DNA from: Mycolicibacterium vinylchloridicum
Lineage (GTDB): Bacteria; Actinomycetota; Actinomycetes; Mycobacteriales; Mycobacteriaceae
Assembly: GCF_013404075.1 (NCBI RefSeq)
Contig: NZ_JACBJQ010000024.1
Span: 28,745-92,744 of the forward strand
DNA: 64,000 nt
Direction of reading: 5' to 3'
The notes beneath the pieces are model-generated. The model was not told the DNA's origin and did not search any database. It saw nothing but the letters and a program-made list of their open reading frames with translations. Numbering within the stretch: position 1 is the first letter of the stretch; every line of letters starts with the position of its first letter. A program made the translations under genes and the position numbers. Positions 42,707 through 51,351 of this stretch are shown piece after piece.

Positions 42707-43789
42707 GTGACGAATACCGGACCCCTGGCCGGGGTGAGAGTGATCGAGCTCGGCGGGATCGGGCCGGGGCCGCACGCCGGGATGATCCTGGCGGACCTGG
42801 GTGCCGACGTGGTCAGGGTGCGGCGTCCCGCCGGGGGTTTGACGATGCCCGCCGAGAACGTCGACCTCCTGCATCGCGGGAAGCGGGTCGTCGACCTGGA
42901 CGTCAAGTCCGAACCGGGAGCGCTGCTGGACCTGGCTGCCAGGGCCGACGTCCTGCTGGACTGCTTCCGGCCCGGCACCTGTGAGCGCCTCGGCATCGGA
43001 CCCGATGACTGTGCGGCGGTCAATCCGGGTTTGATCTTCGCCCGCATCACCGGCTGGGGGCAGGATGGGCCGCTGGCGTCGACCGCCGGCCACGACATCA
43101 ACTACCTGTCGGCGACCGGTGCGCTGAGCGCCATCGGCTACGCCGACCGTCCGCCGGTCGCGCCGCTGAACCTCGTCGCCGACTTCGGCGGCGGCTCGAT
43201 GCTGGTGCTGCTCGGCATCGTGGCCGCCCTCTACGAGCGCGAGAAGTCGGGTGCGGGTCAGGTGATCGACGCCGCGATGGTCGACGGGGTCAGCGTGCTG
43301 TCCCAGATGATGTGGACGATGAAGGCGACCGGGAGCCTCAAGGACCGACGCGAATCGTTCCTGCTCGACGGCGGCGCGCCCTACTACCGGACCTACCAGA
43401 CCGCCGACGGCGGGTACATGGCGGTCGGTGCGATCGAGCCGCAGTTCTTCGCCCAGTTGCTGGCAGGCCTCGGGTTGTCGACCGACGCCGTGCCGGAGCA
43501 ATCCGACGTCGCGCGCTATCCGCAGATGCGGGAGCAATTCGCATCGATCTTCGCCGGCAAGACCCGAGAGGAGTGGACGGCGATCTTCGCCGGCACCGAC
43601 GCGTGCGTCACCCCCGTGCTGAGCTGGTCCGAGGCTGCCTCGAACGAACACCTTTTGGCGCGCCGAACGCTCATCGACATCGACGGGACCCAGCAGGCTG
43701 CCCCCGCGCCGCGGTTTTCCCGCAGTGCCGCCGGCCCCGTCGGTGTGCCGCCACAGGAAACAACGCCACTGACCGAACTCGGCTGGTAA
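42707..43789 (+). CDS. far: CaiB/BaiF CoA-transferase, fatty-acyl-CoA racemase-like (Far, Rv0855-type)
   Basis: A 360-residue alpha-methylacyl-CoA racemase/CoA-transferase family protein. N-terminal GVRVIELGGIGPGPHAGMIL, ADLGADVVRVRRP and HRGKRVVDLDVKSEPG are typical. Its active-site stretch GQVIDAAMVDGVSVL keeps both Asp residues expected for the racemase group. It would invert 2-methyl stereocentres of branched acyl-CoAs before beta-oxidation. GTG start, 14 nt after the SRPBCC gene. Context (SRPBCC on both sides, dapC and fadAB beyond) matches M. tuberculosis far. Confidence 0.85.
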   Translation: MTNTGPLAGVRVIELGGIGPGPHAGMILADLGADVVRVRRPAGGLTMPAENVDLLHRGKRVVDLDVKSEPGALLDLAARADVLLDCFRPGTCERLGIGPDDCAAVNPGLIFARITGWGQDGPLASTAGHDINYLSATGALSAIGYADRPPVAPLNLVADFGGGSMLVLLGIVAALYEREKSGAGQVIDAAMVDGVSVLSQMMWTMKATGSLKDRRESFLLDGGAPYYRTYQTADGGYMAVGAIEPQFFAQLLAGLGLSTDAVPEQSDVARYPQMREQFASIFAGKTREEWTAIFAGTDACVTPVLSWSEAASNEHLLARRTLIDIDGTQQAAPAPRFSRSAAGPVGVPPQETTPLTELGW

Positions 43790-43847
43790 TCGGCGAACTG
43801 CGCCAAAGCCGACACGGTCGGTCGTTTCGGTAGTTATGTTTGCTGGT

Positions 43848-44300
43848 ATGGCGGTTCGGGCATCGCGTGAAATCGTGATCGACGCCCCGCCGGAGGCTGT
43901 TCTCGACGCGCTCGCCGATGTCGAGTCAGTGCCGGTGTGGTCGCCGATTCACAAGGACGCCCATGTCGTGGATCGCTACGACGACGGCAGGCCGCGCCGC
44001 GTCAAGGTCACCATCCGCATGTTCGGCTTCTTGGATCACGAGATCCTCGAATACCACTGGGGCCGGGACTGGGTCGTCTGGGACGCCGACCGCACCGCGC
44101 AACAGCATGCCCAGCACGTCGAGTACACCCTTGCGCGCGAGGGCGATGCCACGCGGGTCCGCTTCGACGTCACCGTCGAACCGTCCGCGCCGCTGCCGCA
44201 GTTTCTGGTCAAGCGCGCCAAGAAGACGGTGCTCGCCGCCGCGACGGAAGGCCTGCGCCGCTTCGTCCTGAACGGCAAGGCGTCAGCCGCGCCCGGCTAG
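43848..44300 (+). CDS. SRPBCC family protein, Rv0856/Rv0857-like
   Basis: A 150-residue paralogue of the protein at 42249: REIVIDAPPEAVLDALADVESVPVWSPI at the start and a long C-terminal helix with VKRAKKTVLAAATEGLRR. Probably a lipid or hydrophobic-ligand binder. The ATG at 43848 is preferred over the one at 43836 because homology with the paralogue begins at AVRASREIV. The 3' end overlaps the convergent aminotransferase by 18 bp. Confidence 0.8.
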   Translation: MAVRASREIVIDAPPEAVLDALADVESVPVWSPIHKDAHVVDRYDDGRPRRVKVTIRMFGFLDHEILEYHWGRDWVVWDADRTAQQHAQHVEYTLAREGDATRVRFDVTVEPSAPLPQFLVKRAKKTVLAAATEGLRRFVLNGKASAAPG

Positions 44301-45464
44301 ATCAGAGTGGGCGAGCCGTCGGATCGCCTCGTCGAGGGTGTCGTCACGCTTGCAGAAAGCGAAGCGCACCAAGTGATTCCACGCGCCGATGTGCGGGGAC
44401 GCCGGGTCGCAGAACGCCGACATCGGGATCGCCGCCACCCCGGCCCGGCCGGGTAGCTCGGCGCAGAACGCGGTGCTGTCGGTATAGCCCAGCGGCCGCG
44501 GGTCGGCGCACAAGAAGTAGGTGCCCGCGCTGTCGTGCACCCCGAAGCCCAGCTCGGTCAACGCTGCCGCGAGCCGGTCGCGCTTGGCCTGTAGCGAATC
44601 GCGCAGCGCACTCACCCACGCCTCTTCGAAGTTCAGTGCGTAGGCCACCGCGGGCTGGAACGGGGCGCCGCCCACATAGCTGAGGTACTGCTTGGCCGCC
44701 CGCACACCGGCGATCAGATCCGGGGCGCCGCAGGCCCAGCCGATCTTCCAGCCGGTGCAGTTGAACATCTTGGCCGCGCTCGAGATCGTCACAGTCCGCT
44801 CCGCCATACCCGGGTAGGCCGCCAGCGGCAGATGCGACTTGGCGTCGAAGACTAGATGCTCGTACACCTCGTCGGTGATCACCAGCAGATCCGCGTCGAC
44901 GGCCAGTGCCGCCAGTGCCCGCAGATCGTGATCCGAGAGCACCATGCCGGTGGGGTTGTGCGGCGAGTTCACGATCAGCGCCCTGGTTCGCGGGGTCACC
45001 GCGGCGCGAAGCGCGTCGATGTCGAGGGTGAAACCGCGGCCGTCGGGGACCAGCGGCACGGCCACCCGCCGGCAGCCGGCCATCGCGACGACGGGGGAGT
45101 AGGAGTCGTAGAACGGCTCGATCAGCAGCACCTCCGAGCCCGGTTCGACCAGGCCGATGACGGCGGCCGCGATCGCCTCGGTGGCGCCGACGGTGACCAG
45201 CACCTCGGATTCCGGGTCGTACTCGACGCCGTACTGCCGCTTGCGCTGGGCGGCGATCGCCTCGCGCAGTGGGGCGATGCCCAATCCGGGCGGGTATTGG
45301 TTGACGCCCTCGGCGATCGCCTTCTGCGCGGCCTCCAGCATGCCGGCCGGACCGTCCTCGTCGGGGAAGCCCTGGCCGAGGTTCACCGCGCCGATGCGTG
45401 CGGCGAGCGCCGACATCTCGGCGAAAATCGTCACCGCGTACGGCTGCAACCTCGAGACCGTCAT
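44283..45464 (-). CDS. dapC: PLP-dependent aminotransferase, DapC-like (Rv0858c-type)
   Basis: A 393-residue fold-type I aminotransferase. The PLP-binding Lys is in SSAAKMFNCTGWKIGW, the Asp for the pyridine nitrogen is in LVITDEVYEHL, and VNSPHNPTGMVL is the typical strand. In M. tuberculosis the syntenic gene is annotated as N-succinyldiaminopimelate aminotransferase of lysine/peptidoglycan biosynthesis; sequence alone cannot exclude a kynurenine-type aminotransferase. The ATG at 45464 matches family length. Located just before fadA as in M. tuberculosis. Confidence 0.85.
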   Translation of the reverse strand: MTVSRLQPYAVTIFAEMSALAARIGAVNLGQGFPDEDGPAGMLEAAQKAIAEGVNQYPPGLGIAPLREAIAAQRKRQYGVEYDPESEVLVTVGATEAIAAAVIGLVEPGSEVLLIEPFYDSYSPVVAMAGCRRVAVPLVPDGRGFTLDIDALRAAVTPRTRALIVNSPHNPTGMVLSDHDLRALAALAVDADLLVITDEVYEHLVFDAKSHLPLAAYPGMAERTVTISSAAKMFNCTGWKIGWACGAPDLIAGVRAAKQYLSYVGGAPFQPAVAYALNFEEAWVSALRDSLQAKRDRLAAALTELGFGVHDSAGTYFLCADPRPLGYTDSTAFCAELPGRAGVAAIPMSAFCDPASPHIGAWNHLVRFAFCKRDDTLDEAIRRLAHSDLAGRG

Positions 45465-45522
45465 GATCGCGGAGCTTAGTCGGAGACCGATCATCTGCAG
45501 TTTCGTCATTTACGATCGGCCG

Positions 45523-46173
45523 ATGAGGTCGCTGTTGCGCTCGGGTGTGGTCGCGATCGTCGCGGCGTTGGCGATCCTGCTCAGCCCGGGTGTGGCGATG
45601 GCCGATCCGTCCGGCTCCCAAACCGGTGTCTATGGTGACCCGGCCGCGGCGGCGCCGTACTGGGCGGCGCAGTCCCTGGAGGACAACTGCGGGGCCATGT
45701 CGGTGGCCGACGTTGTCGGACAACTCACCGGGGAGCGCCCGACCGAGGCGCAGATCCTCTTGGTCGCCGAGCAGACGCCGTCGGAGATGAACCCCGGCAT
45801 CAAGATCTACCAGCCCGACACCGGCGGTATCTCCGTCGGCGATCTGCCGGTACTGCTCAAGCACTACGGCATCGCATCGGTGAACAGCGATACGTCGGGA
45901 CCGGATGCGACCGGCCTGAACGCCCTCGAGCACTACCTCGGAGCCGGCCGCAAGGTGATCGCCTACGTCAACTCCGCACTCATCTGGGACACCGACGACC
46001 AGCGGACCGCCGCCGACCACTTCGTCGTCGTGACCGGCGTCGACAGCACCAACAACGTCGTGCACCTCAACGATCCGGGTGCCGACGAGGCGAACACGAA
46101 GATCCCGGTCGCCACCTTCATGAAGGCCTGGGACACCTCGAACGATTCGATCATCGTCACCGCCGCACAATGA
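45523..46173 (+). CDS. Secreted C39-like cysteine peptidase-fold protein
   Basis: A 216-residue exported protein: signal peptide of about 27 residues (MRSLLRSGVVAIVAALAILL ... AMA-DPS) and a papain-like C39 domain. Catalytic candidates are C56 in DNCGAMS, H166 in DHFVVVTG and N183/D184 in HLNDPG, which keep a Cys-His-Asp/Asn order. It may be a cell-envelope peptidase or amidase-like enzyme. ATG at 45523, divergent from the aminotransferase and upstream of fadA. Substrate unknown. Confidence 0.78.
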   Translation: MRSLLRSGVVAIVAALAILLSPGVAMADPSGSQTGVYGDPAAAAPYWAAQSLEDNCGAMSVADVVGQLTGERPTEAQILLVAEQTPSEMNPGIKIYQPDTGGISVGDLPVLLKHYGIASVNSDTSGPDATGLNALEHYLGAGRKVIAYVNSALIWDTDDQRTAADHFVVVTGVDSTNNVVHLNDPGADEANTKIPVATFMKAWDTSNDSIIVTAAQ

Positions 46174-46287
46174 CCCTGAGCGACTGCCCAACCATCCGGT
46201 TGGGCGGGCTTGGTAGGCTTCGCGATCAGAGGACGACTGTCGAACGATCGTCACGCCAATTCCGAACAGGACCTGGAGAAAACACAC

Positions 46288-47499
46288 ATGTCCGAAGAAG
46301 CCTTCATCTACGAGGCCATCCGAACTCCGCGCGGTAAGCAGCGCGGTGGCTCGCTCAACGAGGTCAAGCCGCTGAACCTCGTGGTCGGGCTGATCGAGGA
46401 ACTGCGCTCGCGCTTCCCCGACCTCGACGAGAACCTGATCAGCGACGTCATCCTGGGCTGCGTCTCCCCGGTCGGCGACCAGGGCGCCGACATCGCCCGC
46501 ACCGCGGTGATCGCGGCAGGCATGCCCGACACCGTCGGCGGCGTCCAGCTCAACCGGTTCTGCGCCTCGGGCCTGGAAGCCGTCAACACCGCCGCGCAGA
46601 AGGTCCGTTCCGGCTGGGACGACCTGGTGCTCGCCGGCGGCGTCGAGTCCATGAGCCGTGTCCCGATGGGCTCCGACGGCGGTGCGATGTTCACCGACCC
46701 GGCCACCGTGTTCGACAACTACATCGTGCCGCAGGGCATCGGCGCCGACCTGATCGCGACCATGGAGGGCTTCTCCCGCGAGGACGTCGACGCCTACGCC
46801 GCACAGTCCCAGGAGCGTGCAGCTGCGGCGTGGTCGGGTGGCTACTTCGCCAAGTCCGTGGTTCCGGTACGGGACCAGAACGGCCTGCTGATCCTCGACC
46901 ACGACGAGCACATGCGCCCCGGCACCACCGTGGAGAGCCTCGGCAAGCTGAAGTCCGCCTTCGAGGGACTGGCCGCGATGGCCGGCTTCGACGACGTGGC
47001 GCTGCAGAAGTACCACTGGGTCGAGAAGATCAACCACGTCCACACCGGCGGCAACAGCTCCGGAATCGTCGACGGCGCCGCGCTGGTGCTGATCGGTAGC
47101 GAAGCTGCGGGCAAGTCCCAGGGCCTGACCCCGCGGGCGCGCATCGTGGCCACCGCCACCAGCGGCGCCGACGCGACGATCATGCTGACCGGCCCGACGC
47201 CGGCCACCCGCAAGGTCCTCGACCGTGCCGGACTGACGGTCGACGACATCGACCTCTTCGAGCTCAACGAGGCCTTCGCGTCGGTGGTGCTGAAGTTCCA
47301 GAAGGACCTGAACATCCCCAGCGAGAAGCTCAACGTCAACGGCGGCGCGATCGCGATGGGTCACCCGCTGGGTGCCACCGGCGCGATGATCACGGGAACC
47401 ATGGTCGACGAGCTCGAGCGCCGCGGTGCCAAGCGCGCGCTCATCACGCTGTGCATCGGCGGCGGCATGGGTGTCGCCACCATCATCGAGAGGGTTTAA
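46288..47499 (+). CDS. fadA: Acetyl-CoA acyltransferase FadA (thiolase subunit of the trifunctional enzyme)
   Basis: A 403-residue thiolase, the same length as M. tuberculosis FadA. It has the nucleophile Cys92 (LNRFCASGLEAV), the NEAFA motif, the His of GGAIAMGHPLGATGA and the second Cys of ITLCIGGGMG. It cleaves 3-ketoacyl-CoA to acetyl-CoA and a shortened acyl-CoA, and forms the alpha2beta2 trifunctional complex with FadB. The ATG at 46288 is chosen from family length. It precedes fadB by 9 nt; a strong terminator follows fadB. Confidence 0.95.
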   Translation: MSEEAFIYEAIRTPRGKQRGGSLNEVKPLNLVVGLIEELRSRFPDLDENLISDVILGCVSPVGDQGADIARTAVIAAGMPDTVGGVQLNRFCASGLEAVNTAAQKVRSGWDDLVLAGGVESMSRVPMGSDGGAMFTDPATVFDNYIVPQGIGADLIATMEGFSREDVDAYAAQSQERAAAAWSGGYFAKSVVPVRDQNGLLILDHDEHMRPGTTVESLGKLKSAFEGLAAMAGFDDVALQKYHWVEKINHVHTGGNSSGIVDGAALVLIGSEAAGKSQGLTPRARIVATATSGADATIMLTGPTPATRKVLDRAGLTVDDIDLFELNEAFASVVLKFQKDLNIPSEKLNVNGGAIAMGHPLGATGAMITGTMVDELERRGAKRALITLCIGGGMGVATIIERV

Positions 47500-47508
47500 G
47501 GAAAAGTC

Positions 47509-49644
47509 ATGGCAGAGAACACGATTGCGTGGGACAAGGATGCCGACGGCATCGTCACGCTGACGATGGACGACCCGACCGGTTCGTCCAACGTGATGAA
47601 CGAGCACTACAAGGAGTCCATGCACAAGGCCGTAGAGCGCCTTGTCGCCGAGAAGGATTCGATCACCGGTGTGGTGGTCACCAGCGGCAAGAAGACCTTC
47701 TTCGCCGGCGGTGACCTCAAGGCCATGATCACCGCAGGCCCGGAGAACGCCGGCGAGATCTTCGCCGAGGTTCAGGACATCAAGGCAGATCTGCGTGCAC
47801 TGGAGACCCTGGGCAAGCCGGTGGTGGCCGCCATCAACGGCGCTGCGCTCGGCGGAGGCCTGGAGATCGCGCTGGCCTGTCACCATCGCATCGTCGCCGA
47901 CGTCAAGGGTGTCCAGATCGGCCTGCCCGAGGTCACCCTCGGGCTGCTACCCGGCGGCGGTGGCGTCGCCCGCATCACACGGATGCTCGGTATCCAGAAC
48001 GGCTTCGTGAACGTGCTGTCGCAGGGCACCCGCTTCAAGCCGGCTGCGGCCAAGGACAATGGCCTGGTTGACGAAATCGTCGGCAGTGTAGAGGAATTGG
48101 TTCCGGCCGCCAAGGCGTGGATCAAGGCCAACCCGGAGTCGCACACCCAGCCCTGGGATGCCAAGGGCTACAAGATGCCCGGCGGCACCCCGGCCACCCC
48201 GGCGCTGGCGGCGATCCTGCCGTCGTTCCCGTCGCTGCTGCGCAAGCAGCTCAAGGGCGCGCCGATGCCGGCCCCGCGGGCTATCCTGGCCGCCGCGGTC
48301 GAAGGCGCGCAGGTGGACTTCGAGACCGCCTGCCGCATCGAGAGCCGCTACTTCACCGAGCTGGTCACCGGGCCGATCGCCAAGAACATGATCCAGGCGT
48401 TCTTCTTCGATCTGCAGACCATCAACTCCGGTGGTTCGCGGCCCGAGGGCATCGGCAAGACCCCGATCACCAAGATCGGTGTGCTCGGCGCGGGCATGAT
48501 GGGCGCGGGTATCGCCTACGTCTCGGCCAAGGCCGGTTTCGACGTTGTGCTCAAGGATGTTTCGCTCGAAGCCGCGCAGAAGGGCAAGGGCTACTCCGAG
48601 AAGCTGGAGGCCAAGGCCGTCGAGCGCGGCAAGACCACCGCAGAAAAGTCGGCGGCCCTGCTCGGCCGGATCACTCCGACCGCCGATCCCGCCGACTTCT
48701 CCGGCGTCGACTTCGTCATCGAGGCGGTCTTCGAAAACCAGGAACTCAAGCACAAGGTGTTCCAGGAGATCGAGGACATCGTCGAACCCAACGCGATCCT
48801 TGGCTCCAACACCTCCACGATGCCGATCACCGGTCTGGCCAGTGGGGTGAAGCGCCAGGAGGACTTCATCGGGATCCACTTCTTCTCGCCGGTCGACAAG
48901 ATGCCGCTGGTGGAAATCATCAAGGGCGAGAAGACTTCCGACGAAGCGCTGGCCCGGGTGTTCGACTACACGCTGGCCATCGGCAAGACCCCGATCGTGG
49001 TCAACGACAGCCGCGGCTTCTACACCAGCCGCGTCATCGGAACCTTCGTCAACGAGGCGCTGGCGATGCTCGGTGAGGGTGTCGAGCCGGCCTCGATCGA
49101 GCACGCGGGTACGCAGGCCGGCTACCCGGCAGCGCCGCTGCAGCTGTCCGACGAGCTCAACCTCGAGCTGATGCACAAGATCGCGGTCGCCACCCGCAAG
49201 GGCGTCGAGGAGGCCGGTGGCACCTATGAGCCGCACCCGGCCGAGGCCGTCGTCGAGAAGATGATCGAAATCGGGCGTCCGTCAAAGCTTTCCGGCGCCG
49301 GCTTCTACGAGTATGTCGACGGTAAGCGCACTCAATTGTGGCCGGGGCTGCGGGAGACCTTCTCCTCGGGCACGTCGACTCCGCCGCTGCAGGACATGAT
49401 CGACCGGATGCTGTTCGCCGAGGCGCTGGAAACCCAGAAGTGCTTCGACGAGGGCGTGATCACCTCGACGGCCGACGCCAATATTGGCTCGATCATGGGC
49501 ATCGGCTTCCCGCCGTGGACCGGCGGTGCCGCGCAGCTGATCGTCGGCTACCCGCACGGCGGCAAGGCCGGGTTCGTGGCCCGTGCCAAGGAGCTGGCCG
49601 CCAAGTACGGCGAGCGGTTCAACCCGCCGGCGTCACTGCTGTAG
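47509..49644 (+). CDS. fadB: Trifunctional enzyme alpha subunit FadB (enoyl-CoA hydratase / 3-hydroxyacyl-CoA dehydrogenase)
   Basis: A 711-residue fusion. The N-terminal crotonase domain (about 1-190) has FFAGGDLKAM and NGAALGGGLEIALACHH for the oxyanion hole and the acidic pair in LPEVTLGLLPGGGG. The dehydrogenase starts near residue 320 with IGVLGAGMMGAGIA (NAD) and has the catalytic His in GIHFFSPVDKMPLVE, followed by the C-terminal helical domains. It hydrates enoyl-CoA and oxidises the 3-hydroxyacyl-CoA for FadA. ATG with AAGGA upstream. Confidence 0.95.
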   Translation: MAENTIAWDKDADGIVTLTMDDPTGSSNVMNEHYKESMHKAVERLVAEKDSITGVVVTSGKKTFFAGGDLKAMITAGPENAGEIFAEVQDIKADLRALETLGKPVVAAINGAALGGGLEIALACHHRIVADVKGVQIGLPEVTLGLLPGGGGVARITRMLGIQNGFVNVLSQGTRFKPAAAKDNGLVDEIVGSVEELVPAAKAWIKANPESHTQPWDAKGYKMPGGTPATPALAAILPSFPSLLRKQLKGAPMPAPRAILAAAVEGAQVDFETACRIESRYFTELVTGPIAKNMIQAFFFDLQTINSGGSRPEGIGKTPITKIGVLGAGMMGAGIAYVSAKAGFDVVLKDVSLEAAQKGKGYSEKLEAKAVERGKTTAEKSAALLGRITPTADPADFSGVDFVIEAVFENQELKHKVFQEIEDIVEPNAILGSNTSTMPITGLASGVKRQEDFIGIHFFSPVDKMPLVEIIKGEKTSDEALARVFDYTLAIGKTPIVVNDSRGFYTSRVIGTFVNEALAMLGEGVEPASIEHAGTQAGYPAAPLQLSDELNLELMHKIAVATRKGVEEAGGTYEPHPAEAVVEKMIEIGRPSKLSGAGFYEYVDGKRTQLWPGLRETFSSGTSTPPLQDMIDRMLFAEALETQKCFDEGVITSTADANIGSIMGIGFPPWTGGAAQLIVGYPHGGKAGFVARAKELAAKYGERFNPPASLL

Positions 49645-49654
49645 GTCGTCGACA

Positions 49655-49702
49655 AGACGCGAAAACCCCCGAAACCACCAATTTTCGGGGGTTTTCGCGT
49701 CT
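49655..49702 (+). terminator. Strong hairpin terminator after fadB
   Basis: A perfect 20-bp stem: AGACGCGAAAACCCCCGAAA pairs with 49683-49702 around an 8-nt loop, 10 nt after the fadB stop. There is no long U-tract, as in many mycobacterial terminators. Confidence 0.85.
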
Positions 49703-49712
49703 GCTCACGCTC

Positions 49713-49778
49713 CTACGGTGTACGGCGGAACCGGACGATGTCCCGTCGCAACACCCTGTCGAAGATTGTCGTCGCCAT
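49713..49778 (-). CDS. Possible small ORF (21 residues), divergent from the CoA ligase
   Basis: Reads MATTIFDRVL...RRTP, strongly basic in its second half. The ATG has GGAGGA just upstream, much better than most genes here, and a palindrome (49790-49807) sits at its promoter position. It could be a leader peptide or small regulatory protein, or chance. No family recognised. Confidence 0.3.
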   Translation of the reverse strand: MATTIFDRVLRRDIVRFRRTP

Positions 49779-49789
49779 GCGTCCTCCAC

Positions 49790-49807
49790 AGTTAGGTAAC
49801 CCTAACT
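49790..49807. promoter_or_regulatory. Palindromic operator candidate AGTTAGG-N4-CCTAACT
   Basis: Perfect 7-bp arms around TAAC, between the small ORF (minus) and the acyl-CoA ligase (plus, GTG at 49855). It shares TTAGG-type half-sites with iron-dependent IdeR boxes but not their spacing, so a local regulator is more likely. That regulator is not identified. Confidence 0.45.
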
Positions 49808-49854
49808 ATGGACCACGTGGAAGGTCTTGTCACAGCCACGGTTAGCGTGAGCCC

Positions 49855-51351
49855 GTGGGCGACGGCGCAGCGACGATCAGCAGCAGACTGGCTGTCAGCC
49901 TGGCCGGATACGGCCACGCGCCATGCATCGAGTTCAAGGGCCGGTGGTACTCCGGTGACGAGATCGCCGCCTACGCCAACGACATCGGCGCGGCACTGCG
50001 CGCGGCCGGCGTCGCCGACGGTGCAGCGGTGGGGGTGGTGGCCCGCAACCGGCCACCCCACGCGGCTGCCGTGGTGGGCCTGCTGGGCGCCGGCCGGTGG
50101 GTGTCGATGATCTATTCGTTCCAGTCTGCGGAGGCGATCGGCCGGGACATCGAGCAGTTGGGGCTGGCCGCCGTCGTCGCCGACCGCGAGGACTGGACCG
50201 AGCCAGCGATCGCAGCGGCGCGCCGCGCGGGCACGGCGGGTATCGCGGTCTCGCTGAAACCGCCCACCGTGGGACTGGTTTCCGGCATCGAACGGGTGTC
50301 GGACGAGTTGCGCGCGGCGGGACGGGACGGCTCGGCCGGTCTGCGGGTGCTCACCAGCGGAACCACCGGCCCGCCCAAACGCCATGTCATCCCGGCGTCG
50401 GTGCTGGAGCACACCGTGGCCAGCGTGGCGATCGGCGGGGCCCGCGCCGACGACCCACCCGAGCTGATGTACTGGCCGCTCGGCGGGATCGGCGGGGTCT
50501 GTCAGGTGATCACCGGTGCCTACCTCGGCAAGCGCATCACCCTGCTGGAGAAGTTCAGCGTCGCCGAATGGGTGCGCGTGGTGAAGACCTACGGCATCCG
50601 CCGCTGCGGGCTGCAGCCCGCAGCGGTACGGATGCTTCTGGATGCCGACCTGCCCCGCGAGGACCTCGCCTCGCTCGAGTACGTGATCAGCGCGGCTGGC
50701 CCGCTGGATCCCGAAACCCGCGACGCCTTCGAGGAGCGTTACGGTGTGCCGGTCCTGTTGGCTTACGGTGCAACGGAATTCGCTGGCTCGGTGTGCACGT
50801 GGACGCCTGAGCTCTACCGCGAGTTCGGTGCGGTCAAGCGTGCGAGCTCGGGGCGGGTGATGCCGAATACCGAGGTCCGCATCGTCGACCCGGGCAGCGG
50901 CGGCGAGCTGGCGCTCGGCGAGCAGGGTGTGTTGGAAGCCAGGATCGCGGCCATCGGCCCGGACTGGATCCGCACCAACGATCTCGCCGCCATCGATGCC
51001 GACGGTTTCATCACGCTGCACGGGCGGGCCGACGGGGCGATCAACCGCGGCGGGTTCAAGGTCCTGCCGGAGATCGTTCGGCGGGTGCTGGTCTCCCACC
51101 CGTCGGTGCGCGATGCCGCAGTGGTCGGCGTTCCCGATGCCCGGCTCGGCGAGGTGCCGTTCGCGGCGGTCGAAGCGATCGCCGGGGCGCCGGCACCGGA
51201 GCCGGCCGAACTGATCGGTATGGTCCGCGATGCGCTACCGAAGCACTGCGTGCCCGTCGCGGTGGTCGTCGTCGACGAGTTGCCACGGAACCCGTCGCTG
51301 AAAGTCTCCCTTCGCGACGTGGCCGCGATGTATACCGGCGCCCCGTCTTAG
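49855..51351 (+). CDS. Class I adenylate-forming enzyme (acyl-CoA synthetase-like)
   Basis: A 498-residue ligase of the ANL superfamily: P-loop LTSGTTGPPKRH (the usual KG is KR), A5 region LAYGATEFAGS, A7 region RTNDLAAID, and the C-terminal catalytic Lys in NPSLKVSLRD. It activates a carboxylate for CoA transfer; the substrate is unknown. GTG at 49855 preceded by AGCGTGAGCCC, a weak RBS. It lies downstream of the palindrome at 49790, alone on its strand before a 506-bp gap. Confidence 0.85.
   Translation: MGDGAATISSRLAVSLAGYGHAPCIEFKGRWYSGDEIAAYANDIGAALRAAGVADGAAVGVVARNRPPHAAAVVGLLGAGRWVSMIYSFQSAEAIGRDIEQLGLAAVVADREDWTEPAIAAARRAGTAGIAVSLKPPTVGLVSGIERVSDELRAAGRDGSAGLRVLTSGTTGPPKRHVIPASVLEHTVASVAIGGARADDPPELMYWPLGGIGGVCQVITGAYLGKRITLLEKFSVAEWVRVVKTYGIRRCGLQPAAVRMLLDADLPREDLASLEYVISAAGPLDPETRDAFEERYGVPVLLAYGATEFAGSVCTWTPELYREFGAVKRASSGRVMPNTEVRIVDPGSGGELALGEQGVLEARIAAIGPDWIRTNDLAAIDADGFITLHGRADGAINRGGFKVLPEIVRRVLVSHPSVRDAAVVGVPDARLGEVPFAAVEAIAGAPAPEPAELIGMVRDALPKHCVPVAVVVVDELPRNPSLKVSLRDVAAMYTGAPS

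Noticed and set aside
44344..47886. A very long minus-strand open frame across dapC, the C39 gene and fadA
   Set aside because: It is a GC-rich shadow frame; the genes in the other frames have clear domains and codon use.
49790..49807. IdeR iron box
   Set aside because: Half-sites look similar but the tandem TTAG/CTAA spacing of IdeR boxes is not kept.
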